Assembly: GCA_016936905.1 (NCBI GenBank)
Contig: JAFGWZ010000298.1
Span: forward strand, 1-32,386
Length of the DNA stretch: 32,386 bases
Source of the DNA: Deltaproteobacteria bacterium
Lineage (GTDB): Bacteria > Desulfobacterota > Syntrophia > Syntrophales > UBA6807
Direction: 5' to 3'
Position 1 is the first letter of the stretch; every line of letters begins with the position of its first letter. The notes under the pieces were generated by a model that saw only the letters and a list, made by a program, of their open reading frames with translations, was not told the DNA's origin and searched no databases. Made by a program: the position numbers and the translations under genes. Below, piece by piece: positions 1 to 7,500 of this stretch.

Positions 1-128
1 AGGTGTGCCTGTGCCTGCTGTTCTCTCGGGATCGAGCTGAGCGGTGTCGTGGCGCATCCGAGAAGGCCCCACAGCATGAGAACGGTAAGGATCGTTCCCA
101 TTGAAAGATTTATGACAGTTCTGTTCAT
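1..128 (-). CDS. Lipoprotein, N-terminal part only (runs off the window)
   Basis: Reading the minus strand from an ATG at 128, the frame stays open for 42 codons to the window edge. The visible protein begins MNRTVINLSM, has a hydrophobic segment at about residues 10-23, and then a lipobox LLGC (Cys25), so it should be exported and lipid-anchored. A GGAG Shine-Dalgarno core lies about 10 nt upstream of the ATG. It starts 16 bp after the stop of the HD-domain gene on the same strand, so it is probably the third gene of that operon. The mature part is not visible and no function can be assigned. Confidence 0.7.
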   Translation of the reverse strand, partial: MNRTVINLSMGTILTVLMLWGLLGCATTPLSSIPREQQAQAH

Positions 129-144
129 ATCGTCACGCTCCGTT

Positions 145-720
145 CTATTTTCTGTTGCCGTTTATCCACCAATCACTTTTGTCTGCAAACCACCATTCCG
201 TCGAATCGGTGTCGACGATGGTTTCCGCGATTTCCTGTGCCGATGTGGTGAACAGTCTCATCCTGGCGAACTCTATCCATTCGGCGCTGTATTTATTGCC
301 CAAGTCTCCCCGTTCCTTCAACTGGAGAATAAGCGAGAGTTGATCCGCGTCGTGGGAAATCATGGATTCTTTTGTCTTCATGTCGTTAAACTCTGCTATT
401 GCCTCTTTGATTTCGTTACCGAAAAAGAGGGGGGCGGTAACCTCTCGAATCGCTTTCTCTTCATCGACGGTGACGTATTTTTTATTCACGTAATTCATGT
501 CGCCCGTTCGTGCCTCGGGAAGATCGTGGACAAGACACATCCTGAGAACTTTCAATTCATCTACGTCTCCTTCAAGTTTACAAAGGGTGTATGCGATGAA
601 GAGAGTACTGAAGATATGTTCCGCCACCGATTCACAGCCCGAGCCGAGAAACTGGAAGCCCGTTCTGGGCGTCTTTTTCAGCATGCCCATTTCGAAGAGA
701 AGATTAACGATAGATTTCAT
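145..720 (-). CDS. HD-domain phosphohydrolase (YfbR/HDDC2-like)
   Basis: This is a 191-aa soluble protein with the metal-binding pattern of HD hydrolases. The likely ligands are His35 (SVAEH), His65-Asp66 with Glu69 (VHDLPEA), and an Asp in HDADQL (residues 123-128). Length and motif spacing fit the YfbR/HDDC2 group, whose known members are 5'-deoxynucleotidases. The substrate here is inferred, not shown. Its ATG overlaps the stop of the upstream 71-aa gene (ATGA), so the two are translationally coupled, and a lipoprotein gene follows 16 bp downstream. I see no signal peptide or membrane segment. Confidence 0.85.
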   Translation of the reverse strand: MKSIVNLLFEMGMLKKTPRTGFQFLGSGCESVAEHIFSTLFIAYTLCKLEGDVDELKVLRMCLVHDLPEARTGDMNYVNKKYVTVDEEKAIREVTAPLFFGNEIKEAIAEFNDMKTKESMISHDADQLSLILQLKERGDLGNKYSAEWIEFARMRLFTTSAQEIAETIVDTDSTEWWFADKSDWWINGNRK

Positions 721-932
721 CCGAGGTCCTTTTTGATTGTTTTGATCCTGTTTTCCATCATTGCCGACAGGCGCTTCATTTCTGACTGGAGAGCTCCGAT
801 CCCCTCGGGTTTCATGGCGGCCAGCTTGTCGAGGCGCCCCTTCCAGTACTGAATGACCGATATTTCGTGATCTGCTTTCGCCGACTCAACTTTTTTCTGA
901 AATTCCCTCAGGAACGCCGCATTATCTCTCAT
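717..932 (-). CDS. Small charged helical protein, function unknown
   Basis: This 71-aa protein is rich in Lys and Glu with heptad-like spacing (for example MKRLSAMMENRIKTIKKDLG at the C-terminus), so a coiled coil is likely. It has no Cys and no recognisable motif. An AGGGG lies 7 nt upstream of the ATG. It is the first gene of a minus-strand operon: its TGA overlaps the ATG of the HD hydrolase by one ATGA. A partner role for the hydrolase is only a guess from the coupling. A good promoter lies about 110 bp upstream. Confidence 0.7.
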   Translation of the reverse strand: MRDNAAFLREFQKKVESAKADHEISVIQYWKGRLDKLAAMKPEGIGALQSEMKRLSAMMENRIKTIKKDLG

Positions 933-1001
933 GATGAATCCCCTGAATCACCCGATTCACTTAGCAGTGGCGGTTTCACAATTCCCTGGGCGCACTGCCC
1001 T

Positions 1002-1032
1002 CATCGAACATGGAATGTGAAACATCGAACAT
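1002..1032 (-). repeat. 10-bp direct repeats in the leader of the HD operon
   Basis: CATCGAACAT occurs at 1002-1011 and again at 1023-1032, exactly 21 bp apart. On the minus strand it reads ATGTTCGATG, with TTTCACATTCC between the copies. The motif lies just downstream of the predicted minus-strand transcription start. The TTTCAC word also occurs in the related AT-rich repeats at 10403 and 13671. Confidence 0.5.
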
Positions 1033-1042
1033 AAAACTTTGC

Positions 1043-1072
1043 TTTATATATCACGTATGCCGTTCCTTGCAA
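1043..1072 (-). promoter_or_regulatory. Sigma70-type promoter for the HD-hydrolase operon
   Basis: On the minus strand, TTGCAA (1072-1067) is followed after 18 bp by TATAAA (1048-1043), a 5/6 match to the -10 consensus. Transcription would begin near 1036, giving a leader of about 100 nt before the 71-aa gene. Confidence 0.45.
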
Positions 1073-1213
1073 TAAGAATCCTTTCTTCTTCCATATCGCA
1101 CGCTGTTATATCGGTTGAAGGCGTCTGGACCACGTTACAGACAAGAGCATTTCACGAGGCACAAATGCTTATAAAGAGTCAATTTTCTTCTTTCTGAAAA
1201 ACCATTTTTAACC

Positions 1214-1242
1214 TTGACATAACAGGATCATTCAGGTATATG
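1214..1242 (+). promoter_or_regulatory. Sigma70-type promoter for the acyl-CoA dehydrogenase
   Basis: A perfect -35 box TTGACA (1214-1219) and a TATATG -10 box (1237-1242) are separated by the ideal 17 bp. Transcription would start near 1249, leaving a leader of about 190 nt before the start codon at 1439. Confidence 0.55.
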
Positions 1243-1438
1243 TCCCGCACAATCTCCACGGGTTTGAAGGAGTTTATGGGGTGTTGCGTAAATGTGGAGC
1301 ATTAGAAGCTGTAAAATGCCACGAGCCCCTGTAACGTAGCGGATTTCCAGGAAGTACGGAATGTGGTTTTCATCATGATTGTTCCAGGATTCCTTGGAGA
1401 TTCATATATTTCCTAATTATTAAAAGGAGGTAGTAAGT

Positions 1439-2638
1439 ATGGCAGGTCTGTGTTTTGAATTTTCAGAAGAGCAAAGAATGCTTGAAGACAGTGTTGTGCG
1501 TTGGGCATATGACTGGCTGGAGCCCCAGATGGAGCATATGTACGAAATCGACGAAATGCCCGCTGACCTTTTCAAGCAGACAGGGGAACTCGGAATCAAC
1601 GGAATCGTGTTCGAAGAGAAATACGGCGGCGCCGCGTTAGGTTATGTCGAGACGCTTCTCGCTTACGAATCCATCGCCCGGGTCAGCAATGCCCTCTCCA
1701 TGACCGTCGGCGCGAGCCAGACGCTCTGTTTCGACAACTTCCGCAGGAACGCGACGGAAGAGCAGCGGTTGGCGGTACTCCCCAAATCCTGTACCGGTGA
1801 ATGGATCGGATGCCTCGGCATCACCGAGCCCAACGCAGGATCCGACGCTATGAGCCTGGCGACCAGAGCCGAAAAGAAGGGCGACAGATACATCGTCAAC
1901 GGCAGCAAGATATTCATCACCAACGCCCCCGTAGCAGATTTCTTCGTTTTCTATGCCAAGACCGACCCCGAGAAGGGACCTCATGGTATTTCCGCGTTCT
2001 TCGTCGAGCTCGACAAGGTACGAGGGGTAAGCTGGAGCTGTGAGAAGATCAAGAAATGGGGTATGAGAACATCCCCCACGGGACTGCTCACCTTTGAAGA
2101 CATGGAAGTTCCGGAAGATCAGCTCATCGGCGGACTGAACAAAGGTGTTGCCGTTCTGACGAGCGGTCTGTGTACCGAGAGAATCACCCTCTGCGGCTGT
2201 ACGCTGGGTTCACAGCGACGGTGCCTCGAAGACTCTCTGAGATATTCAAAAGAGAGAGTCCAGTTCAAGAAACCCATCGCTTCCTACCAGCTCATCCAGG
2301 GCAAACTTGCCGATATGTACTGCGACTACAAGGCCTGCCGGTGGATGGCCTACAGCGCCGCCGCTTACTGCGACATGCAGGAAGATAAGTCAGGCGGAAA
2401 GGGAACCGACCTCGACCGTATGGCTGCGGCTGCCCTTCTGTACTGCGGCGAAAAAGGAACCAAGATCGGCCTCGATGCAGTTCAGATCCACGGCGGTTAC
2501 GGATACTGCCAGGAGTACGGCGTGACGAGACACTTCCTTGATCAGAAACTGTGGGAAATCGGCGCCGGTACGTCGGAAGTCCGAAGAATAATCATCGCCA
2601 GAGAGCTGATGAGAGACAACTTCTCAAGCGGTTACTAA
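1439..2638 (+). CDS. Acyl-CoA dehydrogenase, isovaleryl-CoA-dehydrogenase-like active site
   Basis: This 399-aa FAD enzyme oxidises an acyl-CoA to the 2-enoyl-CoA (or runs in reverse) and normally passes electrons to ETF. Family features include the flavin/substrate segment WIGCLGITEPNAGSD (122-136), the ERVQFKKPI region, and QIHGGYGY near the C-terminus. Where most family members have IYEGTSE with the catalytic Glu, this one has EIGAGTSE, with Ala at 376. A Glu is present instead at 247 (CTERITL), the position used by isovaleryl-CoA dehydrogenase. The substrate is therefore probably branched or otherwise atypical, but this is inferred. A strong AAAGGAGG sits 9 nt before the ATG. It stands alone between its own promoter and a terminator, and the nearest etf genes are 22 kb away. 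Confidence 0.92.
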   Translation: MAGLCFEFSEEQRMLEDSVVRWAYDWLEPQMEHMYEIDEMPADLFKQTGELGINGIVFEEKYGGAALGYVETLLAYESIARVSNALSMTVGASQTLCFDNFRRNATEEQRLAVLPKSCTGEWIGCLGITEPNAGSDAMSLATRAEKKGDRYIVNGSKIFITNAPVADFFVFYAKTDPEKGPHGISAFFVELDKVRGVSWSCEKIKKWGMRTSPTGLLTFEDMEVPEDQLIGGLNKGVAVLTSGLCTERITLCGCTLGSQRRCLEDSLRYSKERVQFKKPIASYQLIQGKLADMYCDYKACRWMAYSAAAYCDMQEDKSGGKGTDLDRMAAAALLYCGEKGTKIGLDAVQIHGGYGYCQEYGVTRHFLDQKLWEIGAGTSEVRRIIIARELMRDNFSSGY

Positions 2639-2662
2639 TAGCTGCTTAAGAACGATATTGAC

Positions 2663-2698
2663 AAAAAAGCCATGGTCGAACGACCATGGCTTTTTTTT
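2663..2698 (+). terminator. Intrinsic terminator after the acyl-CoA dehydrogenase
   Basis: A perfect inverted repeat (GCCATGGTCG / CGACCATGGC, 2669-2690) is followed by eight T residues, and A6 precedes the stem. It is a classic rho-independent terminator 25 bp past the stop codon. The A-run makes it potentially bidirectional. Confidence 0.93.
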
Positions 2699-2811
2699 GA
2701 TACGAAGGCAGTTCCGCCTTGCGTCAAGGGGCTTCGCCACCACCGATTCATCTTTTAACCAGATATCAGCATGTTAGAATTAACAATCTGTCCCGAGAAT
2801 CCATTCCGGGT

Positions 2812-2840
2812 TTGACTTTCACCTGTAAGTTAAGTATATA
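2812..2840 (+). promoter_or_regulatory. Promoter for the LysM / PP-loop gene pair
   Basis: TTGACT (2812-2817) and TATATA (2835-2840) are separated by 17 bp. The run continues as TATATAAAA, so a 19-bp spacing to TATAAA is an alternative. It lies about 40 bp upstream of the LysM protein's start codon. Confidence 0.5.
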
Positions 2841-2877
2841 AAACCGTATCCAAAGAATCCATTATGCGGGGTGAACG

Positions 2878-4668
2878 ATGAGTAAACGAAATTGCCTGTT
2901 TGGGATGCTGCTTTTGACGTTCCTCATCATTATACTGTATGCGCCGCCGTCCGTTGCCGAAAAGGCGGAAGATACCGCCCACCTCACGCTTCAGAAGACA
3001 GCCATTTCACAGAAAAAACTCGACACCTATGTTGTTCAGAAGGGCGATTGGATATTCGATATCATCAGGCAGAAATTCGGTGCCTCTGAAAAAGAGATTA
3101 TAAAAATATTGGAGCAGGTGAAAGAGCTGAATCCGGGAATAAAGGACATACACAGGATATCCCCCGGCCAGGAACTGATCCTGCCGAAAACGGGAATTCG
3201 TTCGACGATGCCGGCGGCTCCTGAATCAACAGTGAGGCAATCTGCAGCAATGGAAGGGGGAGACGAAGGAGGAAAAGCCAGGCCATACGTTGTAAAGGAA
3301 GGAGAAACGCTTTCCGATATCATCCATGGCGAACTGAGCGCTACCGACGAGGATATTTATCGGATGATGCGAGTAGTGAAGCGGCTGAATCCGAATGTTA
3401 AAAACATAAACAAGATATACCCTGGACAGAAATTGCTGCTGCCGTATGTGAGTGGTGGGGATGAAGAGAAAGGGGGCGCTCTGTCGTCGGGTTACGGGAA
3501 ATCATTCATAGCCGAGTCGTCCAAGGTCGTCAAGAAGCCGATCCCAAAGAAAACAGAGCCGATCGCTGAAAAAAAGCCGGAGCCCATAAAAGAAGACACA
3601 AGGAAGCCCATGCTTCTATTGAAAGAAAAGGTGGCCGTTCTCCGATACATTCTCAGCAGGGTGAACGGCGCTGTCATATCCGAAGGCAAGTATTTCATAC
3701 CCCTCTTCCCGGCGGGGCAGATTACCATTGACTGTTCATCGGTTCCCGTCGTCGAGCTCGAGGATGGAATGACGATTCTTCTCGACTTCTCCGGAAGCAT
3801 ACCGTCCGGGCTCAGGCAGGTTATCGAAACGACATGGAAAAATTACGTCATCATGGAGGTAGGCGAGGAGAAAGACATCCCGTCGCTGGTGGAAGCCGTT
3901 GTCACGACATCAAAGAACTACGGATTTAAAACGGTCAGAGACTTTCTGACGATTGGAAAAAAACCGACGGTTCGCGTCTTTGTGGACTGGGTCGTCTCTG
4001 AGAAAAAATCGAAGGGCGGCAAAGCATACTCGTTCGGTATCAAGAATGTACAGGGCATGTCGTCCATCCTCCCGGGCAATATCCGGGAATATGCCGACAA
4101 TGAGGGATTCGAGATCGTCGAACTGCTCCAGGGATCAGAGGTGGTGGGGCTCAGTGAAATCTATGAAGGTGTGCCGATGCCCCGTCTGACATCCGACACG
4201 AACGTTCTTCTGGCGGAATCGCTGGTTAAAGTGCTCGGGCTGGAACCGGAGAAACATGCAGACGTGGAGATCTACACAATGGGTGAACATGGTTTCAGCC
4301 TGTCGTTGAAAGTGGACCTCCTGCTGACAGCAGGCAATAAACGGGTGATCCTCCACGGGAAGAAGATACCGGACCATTTCACCCAGGCCCTGAAGGAACG
4401 GGGAATGGAGTATGTTTATCTGCCCGAAGGAGAAAAGAAAGAATCCGCCGTTGCCACAGTTCTTTCTGCGCTGAATGTACATTTCGTGGCGGACACGTTC
4501 CGTTTTCCCTTTTCACCGGCGGCAGGGCACAGTGGAGGTGACATATCTTTTGAAGGTATCCGGGCGGACGCTGATAATAGATCCCTGTACTTTGTCGATC
4601 AGGATATAGATCCGGGAATTAACGGTTTACTGCAGAAAAAATGGAGAGTTGAGCTGCTGACGTATTGA
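2878..4668 (+). CDS. Exported protein with two LysM domains and a large unknown C-terminal region
   Basis: This is a 596-aa protein. The N-terminus has a signal peptide (basic start, hydrophobic 7-21, likely cleavage near Ala27). Two LysM-type segments follow at about 50-104 (YVVQKGDWIFDII to SPGQELILP) and 136-190 (YVVKEGETLSDII to YPGQKLLLP), each of the form that binds peptidoglycan glycan chains. A Lys/Pro-rich linker (about 208-245) leads to some 350 residues I do not recognise. The protein should sit in the periplasm on the cell wall. GGGGTG lies 4 nt before the ATG. Its TGA overlaps the TTG start of the next gene, so the two are co-translated, although the partner looks cytoplasmic. 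Confidence 0.85.
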   Translation: MSKRNCLFGMLLLTFLIIILYAPPSVAEKAEDTAHLTLQKTAISQKKLDTYVVQKGDWIFDIIRQKFGASEKEIIKILEQVKELNPGIKDIHRISPGQELILPKTGIRSTMPAAPESTVRQSAAMEGGDEGGKARPYVVKEGETLSDIIHGELSATDEDIYRMMRVVKRLNPNVKNINKIYPGQKLLLPYVSGGDEEKGGALSSGYGKSFIAESSKVVKKPIPKKTEPIAEKKPEPIKEDTRKPMLLLKEKVAVLRYILSRVNGAVISEGKYFIPLFPAGQITIDCSSVPVVELEDGMTILLDFSGSIPSGLRQVIETTWKNYVIMEVGEEKDIPSLVEAVVTTSKNYGFKTVRDFLTIGKKPTVRVFVDWVVSEKKSKGGKAYSFGIKNVQGMSSILPGNIREYADNEGFEIVELLQGSEVVGLSEIYEGVPMPRLTSDTNVLLAESLVKVLGLEPEKHADVEIYTMGEHGFSLSLKVDLLLTAGNKRVILHGKKIPDHFTQALKERGMEYVYLPEGEKKESAVATVLSALNVHFVADTFRFPFSPAAGHSGGDISFEGIRADADNRSLYFVDQDIDPGINGLLQKKWRVELLTY

Positions 4669-5645
4669 AGGTCAAAGCAATAGGTCTTTTATCGGGCGGC
4701 CTTGACGGCATCCTTGCCGTCAAGGTTGTTCAGGATCAGGATATTCATGTTGAAGGTGTAACATTTGAGACACCTTTTTTTAGTGCCGAAAAAGCCCGTG
4801 AAGCGGCACGGCACATCAATCTTCCCCTTTCGGTCATGAATATAACCGAAGAGTATCTCATCATGCTTCGGGCCCCCCGCTATGGTTATGGAAAGAACAT
4901 GAACCCCTGCATCGATTGTCATTCCATGATGCTCCGCATGGCTGGACGCAGAATGGAGGAGACGGGGGCCGACTTCATCTTCACCGGCGAGGTGCTGGGT
5001 CAGCGGCCCATGTCTCAGACAAAACAATCGCTTCATGTCGTGGCAAAGAACTCTGGCTACGAGGGACATGTCCTTCGCCCCCTGAGCGCCCGGCTCCTTG
5101 GCGCAACAGTTCCGGAACGGGAGGGAAAGGTTGATCGGAATCGGTTGCTCGATATTCAGGGAAGAAGCAGAAAACGTCAACTTGCAATGGCTCAGCACTA
5201 CGGCATCACCGCTTATTCCACCCCTGCCGGCGGCTGCCTGCTCACCGATTCCATGTTTTCAAAACGTTTGAAAGACTTGTTCAACCATCACGGGGATGAA
5301 GCGGTGAGAGACATTGAACTTCTCAAGCACGGGCGACACCTTCGGCTGAATGAAGAGGTGAAGATCGTTGTCGGCCGTCACAAGGGAGACAATCTGGCAA
5401 TATACGGCCTGTCTCTGAAGCAGGACGTGATCATCAAGATGAAGGACTATCCGGGACCGATCGTTCTCATTCCCTACGGATGCTGCGACGACGTGCTCGA
5501 GACGGCCGCTTCTATCTGCGCGGCATACAGCGATGCCCCGGGTGACCGGGAGGTGACCGCCGCGTGTCACCATCCCGACGGGTCCATCCGGCTCGTACCT
5601 GTCATGGCGGCCAGGAAAGAAGACCTCCAGCCTCTCGTTATCTGA
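4665..5645 (+). CDS. PP-loop ATPase, MnmA/ThiI-like sulfur-transferase family protein
   Basis: This 326-aa protein starts at TTG, overlapping the stop of the LysM gene (TTGA). The adenylating PP-loop SGGLDG is at residues 10-15. Cys82 and Cys85 (PCIDC) and Cys191 (AGGCLLTD) lie where tRNA thiolases of the MnmA type keep sulfur-carrying cysteines. A Phe/Gly-type GEVLGQRP segment (109-115) is also family-like. The C-terminal 120 residues are not the MnmA beta-barrel. This composition is common in deltaproteobacteria under names such as tRNA 2-thiouridylase-like or ThiI-domain protein. Thiolation of tRNA or another sulfur transfer is likely, but the exact target is unknown. Confidence 0.75.
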   Translation: MKVKAIGLLSGGLDGILAVKVVQDQDIHVEGVTFETPFFSAEKAREAARHINLPLSVMNITEEYLIMLRAPRYGYGKNMNPCIDCHSMMLRMAGRRMEETGADFIFTGEVLGQRPMSQTKQSLHVVAKNSGYEGHVLRPLSARLLGATVPEREGKVDRNRLLDIQGRSRKRQLAMAQHYGITAYSTPAGGCLLTDSMFSKRLKDLFNHHGDEAVRDIELLKHGRHLRLNEEVKIVVGRHKGDNLAIYGLSLKQDVIIKMKDYPGPIVLIPYGCCDDVLETAASICAAYSDAPGDREVTAACHHPDGSIRLVPVMAARKEDLQPLVI

Positions 5646-5821
5646 CGCTTACCGCCGCTTAAAATCACTTTCCGATATGTCCGGTCCTGCCAGGCGGCGA
5701 CTGCCACGTCCCTGTTCCTCGGCCGTGATTTCTTCTCTTCATCATGGCCGCAGGGATGCGCCGGCAGTGACTCATGCAGCCTCCCATGATCCATGGGCCG
5801 TTCCCGGTGAAGCGGACGTGA

Positions 5822-6112
5822 TTACTGTTCCTCGGTGCCCACGAGCTGATCGAACTCGGCGACTTCCACGACAGGAGAAGTGGAAAATGAAATCCCCGTC
5901 AGTTTCTGAAGTGCGACGGAGGTTTTCAATACCTGTTCAAGACTGGGGAAGTCGACAATGATAACCACGTCAAACTGTCCGAGAAGCGTGTACATGGACT
6001 GCAATTCACCGCCGTTGTTCTTGATCAGCGCGATGACCTTATCCGTTCGGGAAGCGCTGATTCCGGAAAGCGCTTCATGGGAGTATTTTCCAAACATGAA
6101 AAAACGTGTCAT
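5822..6112 (-). CDS. GYD-domain protein
   Basis: This is a 96-aa single-domain protein. The sequence FMFGKYSHEALSGI near the N-terminus, followed by SRTDKVIALIKNNGGELQSMYTLLGQFDVVIIVD, is the characteristic beginning of GYD-domain proteins, a ferredoxin-like-fold family of unknown function. A strong AGGGAGG (6121-6127) sits 8 nt upstream of the ATG. An insertion sequence begins only 14 bp upstream of that site and separates the gene from the promoter at 7501-7529. Expression now probably depends on read-through from the element. Confidence 0.8.
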   Translation of the reverse strand: MTRFFMFGKYSHEALSGISASRTDKVIALIKNNGGELQSMYTLLGQFDVVIIVDFPSLEQVLKTSVALQKLTGISFSTSPVVEVAEFDQLVGTEEQ

Positions 6113-6134
6113 AGCTGGGACCTCCCTTCTAGTT

Positions 6135-6140
6135 TTTACC
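6135..6140. repeat. Target-site duplication, left copy (TTTACC)
   Basis: TTTACC directly precedes the left inverted repeat. The identical hexamer directly follows the right inverted repeat at 7493-7498. This marks a 6-bp duplication made at insertion. Confidence 0.9.
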
Positions 6141-6192
6141 TGTTGAGTGCCACGACATCGTGGACAACTTTTCGTGCCAAGACATCGTGGAC
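6141..6192. repeat. Left terminal repeats of the insertion sequence (bipartite)
   Basis: The outer 25 bp match the right end perfectly. The 19-bp core GTGCCACGACATCGTGGAC (6147-6165) contains the dyad CCACGA-CA-TCGTGG. A second core, GTGCCAAGACATCGTGGAC, follows at 6174-6192 with two changes. Two stacked sites suggest two transposase protomers bind each end. Confidence 0.88.
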
Positions 6193-6202
6193 ACTCTGCC
6201 GA

Positions 6203-7372
6203 TTAGCGTAGTTTGTAATCAAATTCCTCGACCTGGGTTTTGTCCAGGAAGAGTTTCAGTTTCTGCTCTTTGACATTAATCGTAGCCACCACATATTCAA
6301 GCTTGAGTTCCGGTGGGACCGGGAAGATCTCACCGAAGATGTTGAGCTTCAAATCGCTGCGGATGAGGCGAACCACGTGATATGTACCGGTCTCAGGCTT
6401 TTTCAGCCGATGCTTTGGGACCTCATTTTCTTTAGGAAACCTCAGTTTCACATTTGAAGCAGCAAGGGCCTTCAACGGTGTTTTCCCTCCGAGCTTACTG
6501 TAGCGATACCTGCTGTTATGGCGCTGTTCGAACATCAGCGATCCGGTTTTCAAGTCTCCTTCCGTTGCCATGACGACATTTCCGAGAAACATCTGCTGAT
6601 AACGATCGTTAAACTTCTCGATCATTCCGTTTCTCCATGGCTCAGCCACTGGGATGAACCAAGGCTCGATACTGTTATTCAGACAAAGCCGAATAAGTGG
6701 TCCCATGCCACGGGGATGAGTAGGGCTGCCGAAAAAGGACATGGCATTGTCAATCTGGATATGATCCGGTATTCCCATACGCACCCAGATGGCCCATAAA
6801 CCGTCAAGGATTGATTGTCCTGCCTTGGAAAGTGATGGATGCAGTCCGCACCGGACAGTTGCCATATCGACCACATTGAGGCTATAAAACCGAACAGGAC
6901 CCTTCAGGTAGCACGGTCCAACCATATCAGCCTGATGTGATTGGTTCGGCAGAACTGACGGCAGCTTGGGATATAGTGTTCCTTTGGCTTCATACTTGCC
7001 TGTTCGCCGATGGGTCAACTCGTTCCGACTTAAAATCCGGTTGATGGTTCTGATTGACGGCAGCGGCCTGACACCAAGATCTTCCATCTCCCAGAGAATT
7101 GCTTGAGCGCCGCTGAACAGATCTTGGTTGTAGAGATTGAGGCGAACCATCTTGACGATTTCTTCAACCTCTACCGGCGTGTACCTTGAGGCCGTGAGAG
7201 GACGTCGTGACCGGCTCTCACTCCAGGAATTGTCATCCTCAAGATGACGCCCGATCCATTTGTACAGCCAAGCTTTTGACTTGCTGAGCGATGCACAAAT
7301 CGCTTCTGGATTTTCGCCGTTCTTAAATCGCTCCACAGCCAAAATCCGCTGCTGCTTGTTTTCATCTTCCAT
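6203..7372 (-). CDS. DDE transposase (integrase catalytic core, IS481-like)
   Basis: This 389-aa protein has an N-terminal helix-turn-helix (ERFKNGENPEAICASLSKSKAWLYKWI) and a retroviral-integrase-type core. Its catalytic residues are Asp149 (HQADMVGP), Asp208 (IQIDNAMS) and Glu252 (RNGMIEKFND). The spacing between Asp208 and Glu252 (43 residues) is longer than the usual 35 because of a GSPTHPRGMG insertion. I chose the ATG at 7372 because GGAGG lies 5 nt upstream. An in-frame ATG at 7402 has no ribosome binding site. No frameshift or stop interrupts it, so the element could be autonomous. It acts on the repeats at 6141-6192 and 7441-7492. Confidence 0.92.
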   Translation of the reverse strand: MEDENKQQRILAVERFKNGENPEAICASLSKSKAWLYKWIGRHLEDDNSWSESRSRRPLTASRYTPVEVEEIVKMVRLNLYNQDLFSGAQAILWEMEDLGVRPLPSIRTINRILSRNELTHRRTGKYEAKGTLYPKLPSVLPNQSHQADMVGPCYLKGPVRFYSLNVVDMATVRCGLHPSLSKAGQSILDGLWAIWVRMGIPDHIQIDNAMSFFGSPTHPRGMGPLIRLCLNNSIEPWFIPVAEPWRNGMIEKFNDRYQQMFLGNVVMATEGDLKTGSLMFEQRHNSRYRYSKLGGKTPLKALAASNVKLRFPKENEVPKHRLKKPETGTYHVVRLIRSDLKLNIFGEIFPVPPELKLEYVVATINVKEQKLKLFLDKTQVEEFDYKLR

Positions 7373-7440
7373 GAGCACCTCCAAATTTGTTTCGGTATTC
7401 ATGGAATGACGCGGTGACTATTCGATTGTCAAAGAACTTT

Positions 7441-7492
7441 GTCTACGATGTGGTGGCACCTTTTTCCGTCCACGATGTCGTGGCACTCAACA
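7441..7492. repeat. Right terminal repeats of the insertion sequence (bipartite)
   Basis: The outer 25 bp (7468-7492) are the exact inverted copy of the left end. The inner core (7441-7459, reverse complement GTGCCACCACATCGTAGAC) is a more diverged second site. The inner copies differ from the outer ones while the outer ones are identical, so selection is probably strongest at the tips. Confidence 0.88.
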
Positions 7493-7498
7493 TTTACC
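7493..7498. repeat. Target-site duplication, right copy (TTTACC)
   Basis: This hexamer is identical to the one at 6135-6140 and directly abuts the right end of the insertion sequence. Confidence 0.9.
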
Positions 7499-7500
7499 AT

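Larger units (their letters stand above)
933..1438. other. 506-bp divergent intergenic region
   Basis: The gap separates the minus-strand HD-hydrolase operon from the plus-strand acyl-CoA dehydrogenase. It holds one promoter for each direction (1043-1072 minus, 1214-1242 plus), a pair of 10-bp direct repeats (CATCGAACAT at 1002-1011 and 1023-1032), and a leader of about 190 nt before the dehydrogenase. The leader contains separated CTCCAC and GTGGAG segments (about 1254-1300) that could pair. I see no convincing gene in it. Confidence 0.7.
6141..7492 (-). mobile_element. Complete insertion sequence, IS481-like, 1352 bp
   Basis: Both limits are fixed by sequence. A perfect 25-bp inverted repeat beginning TGTTGAGTGCCACG occupies 6141-6165 and 7468-7492, flanked by identical TTTACC hexamers. 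Inside each end a second related copy of the 19-bp core occurs (6174-6192 and 7441-7459). The only gene is a DDE transposase on the minus strand, intact over its full length. TGT ends, an HTH plus integrase-core protein and a short target duplication fit IS481-type elements. The intact ends and reading frame suggest recent insertion and possible activity. Confidence 0.93.

Noticed and set aside
49-852. 267-codon plus-strand open frame
   Set aside because: It is antisense to the HD-domain hydrolase and 71-aa genes, which have recognisable motifs, ribosome binding sites and an ATGA overlap. The plus-strand product has no family resemblance.
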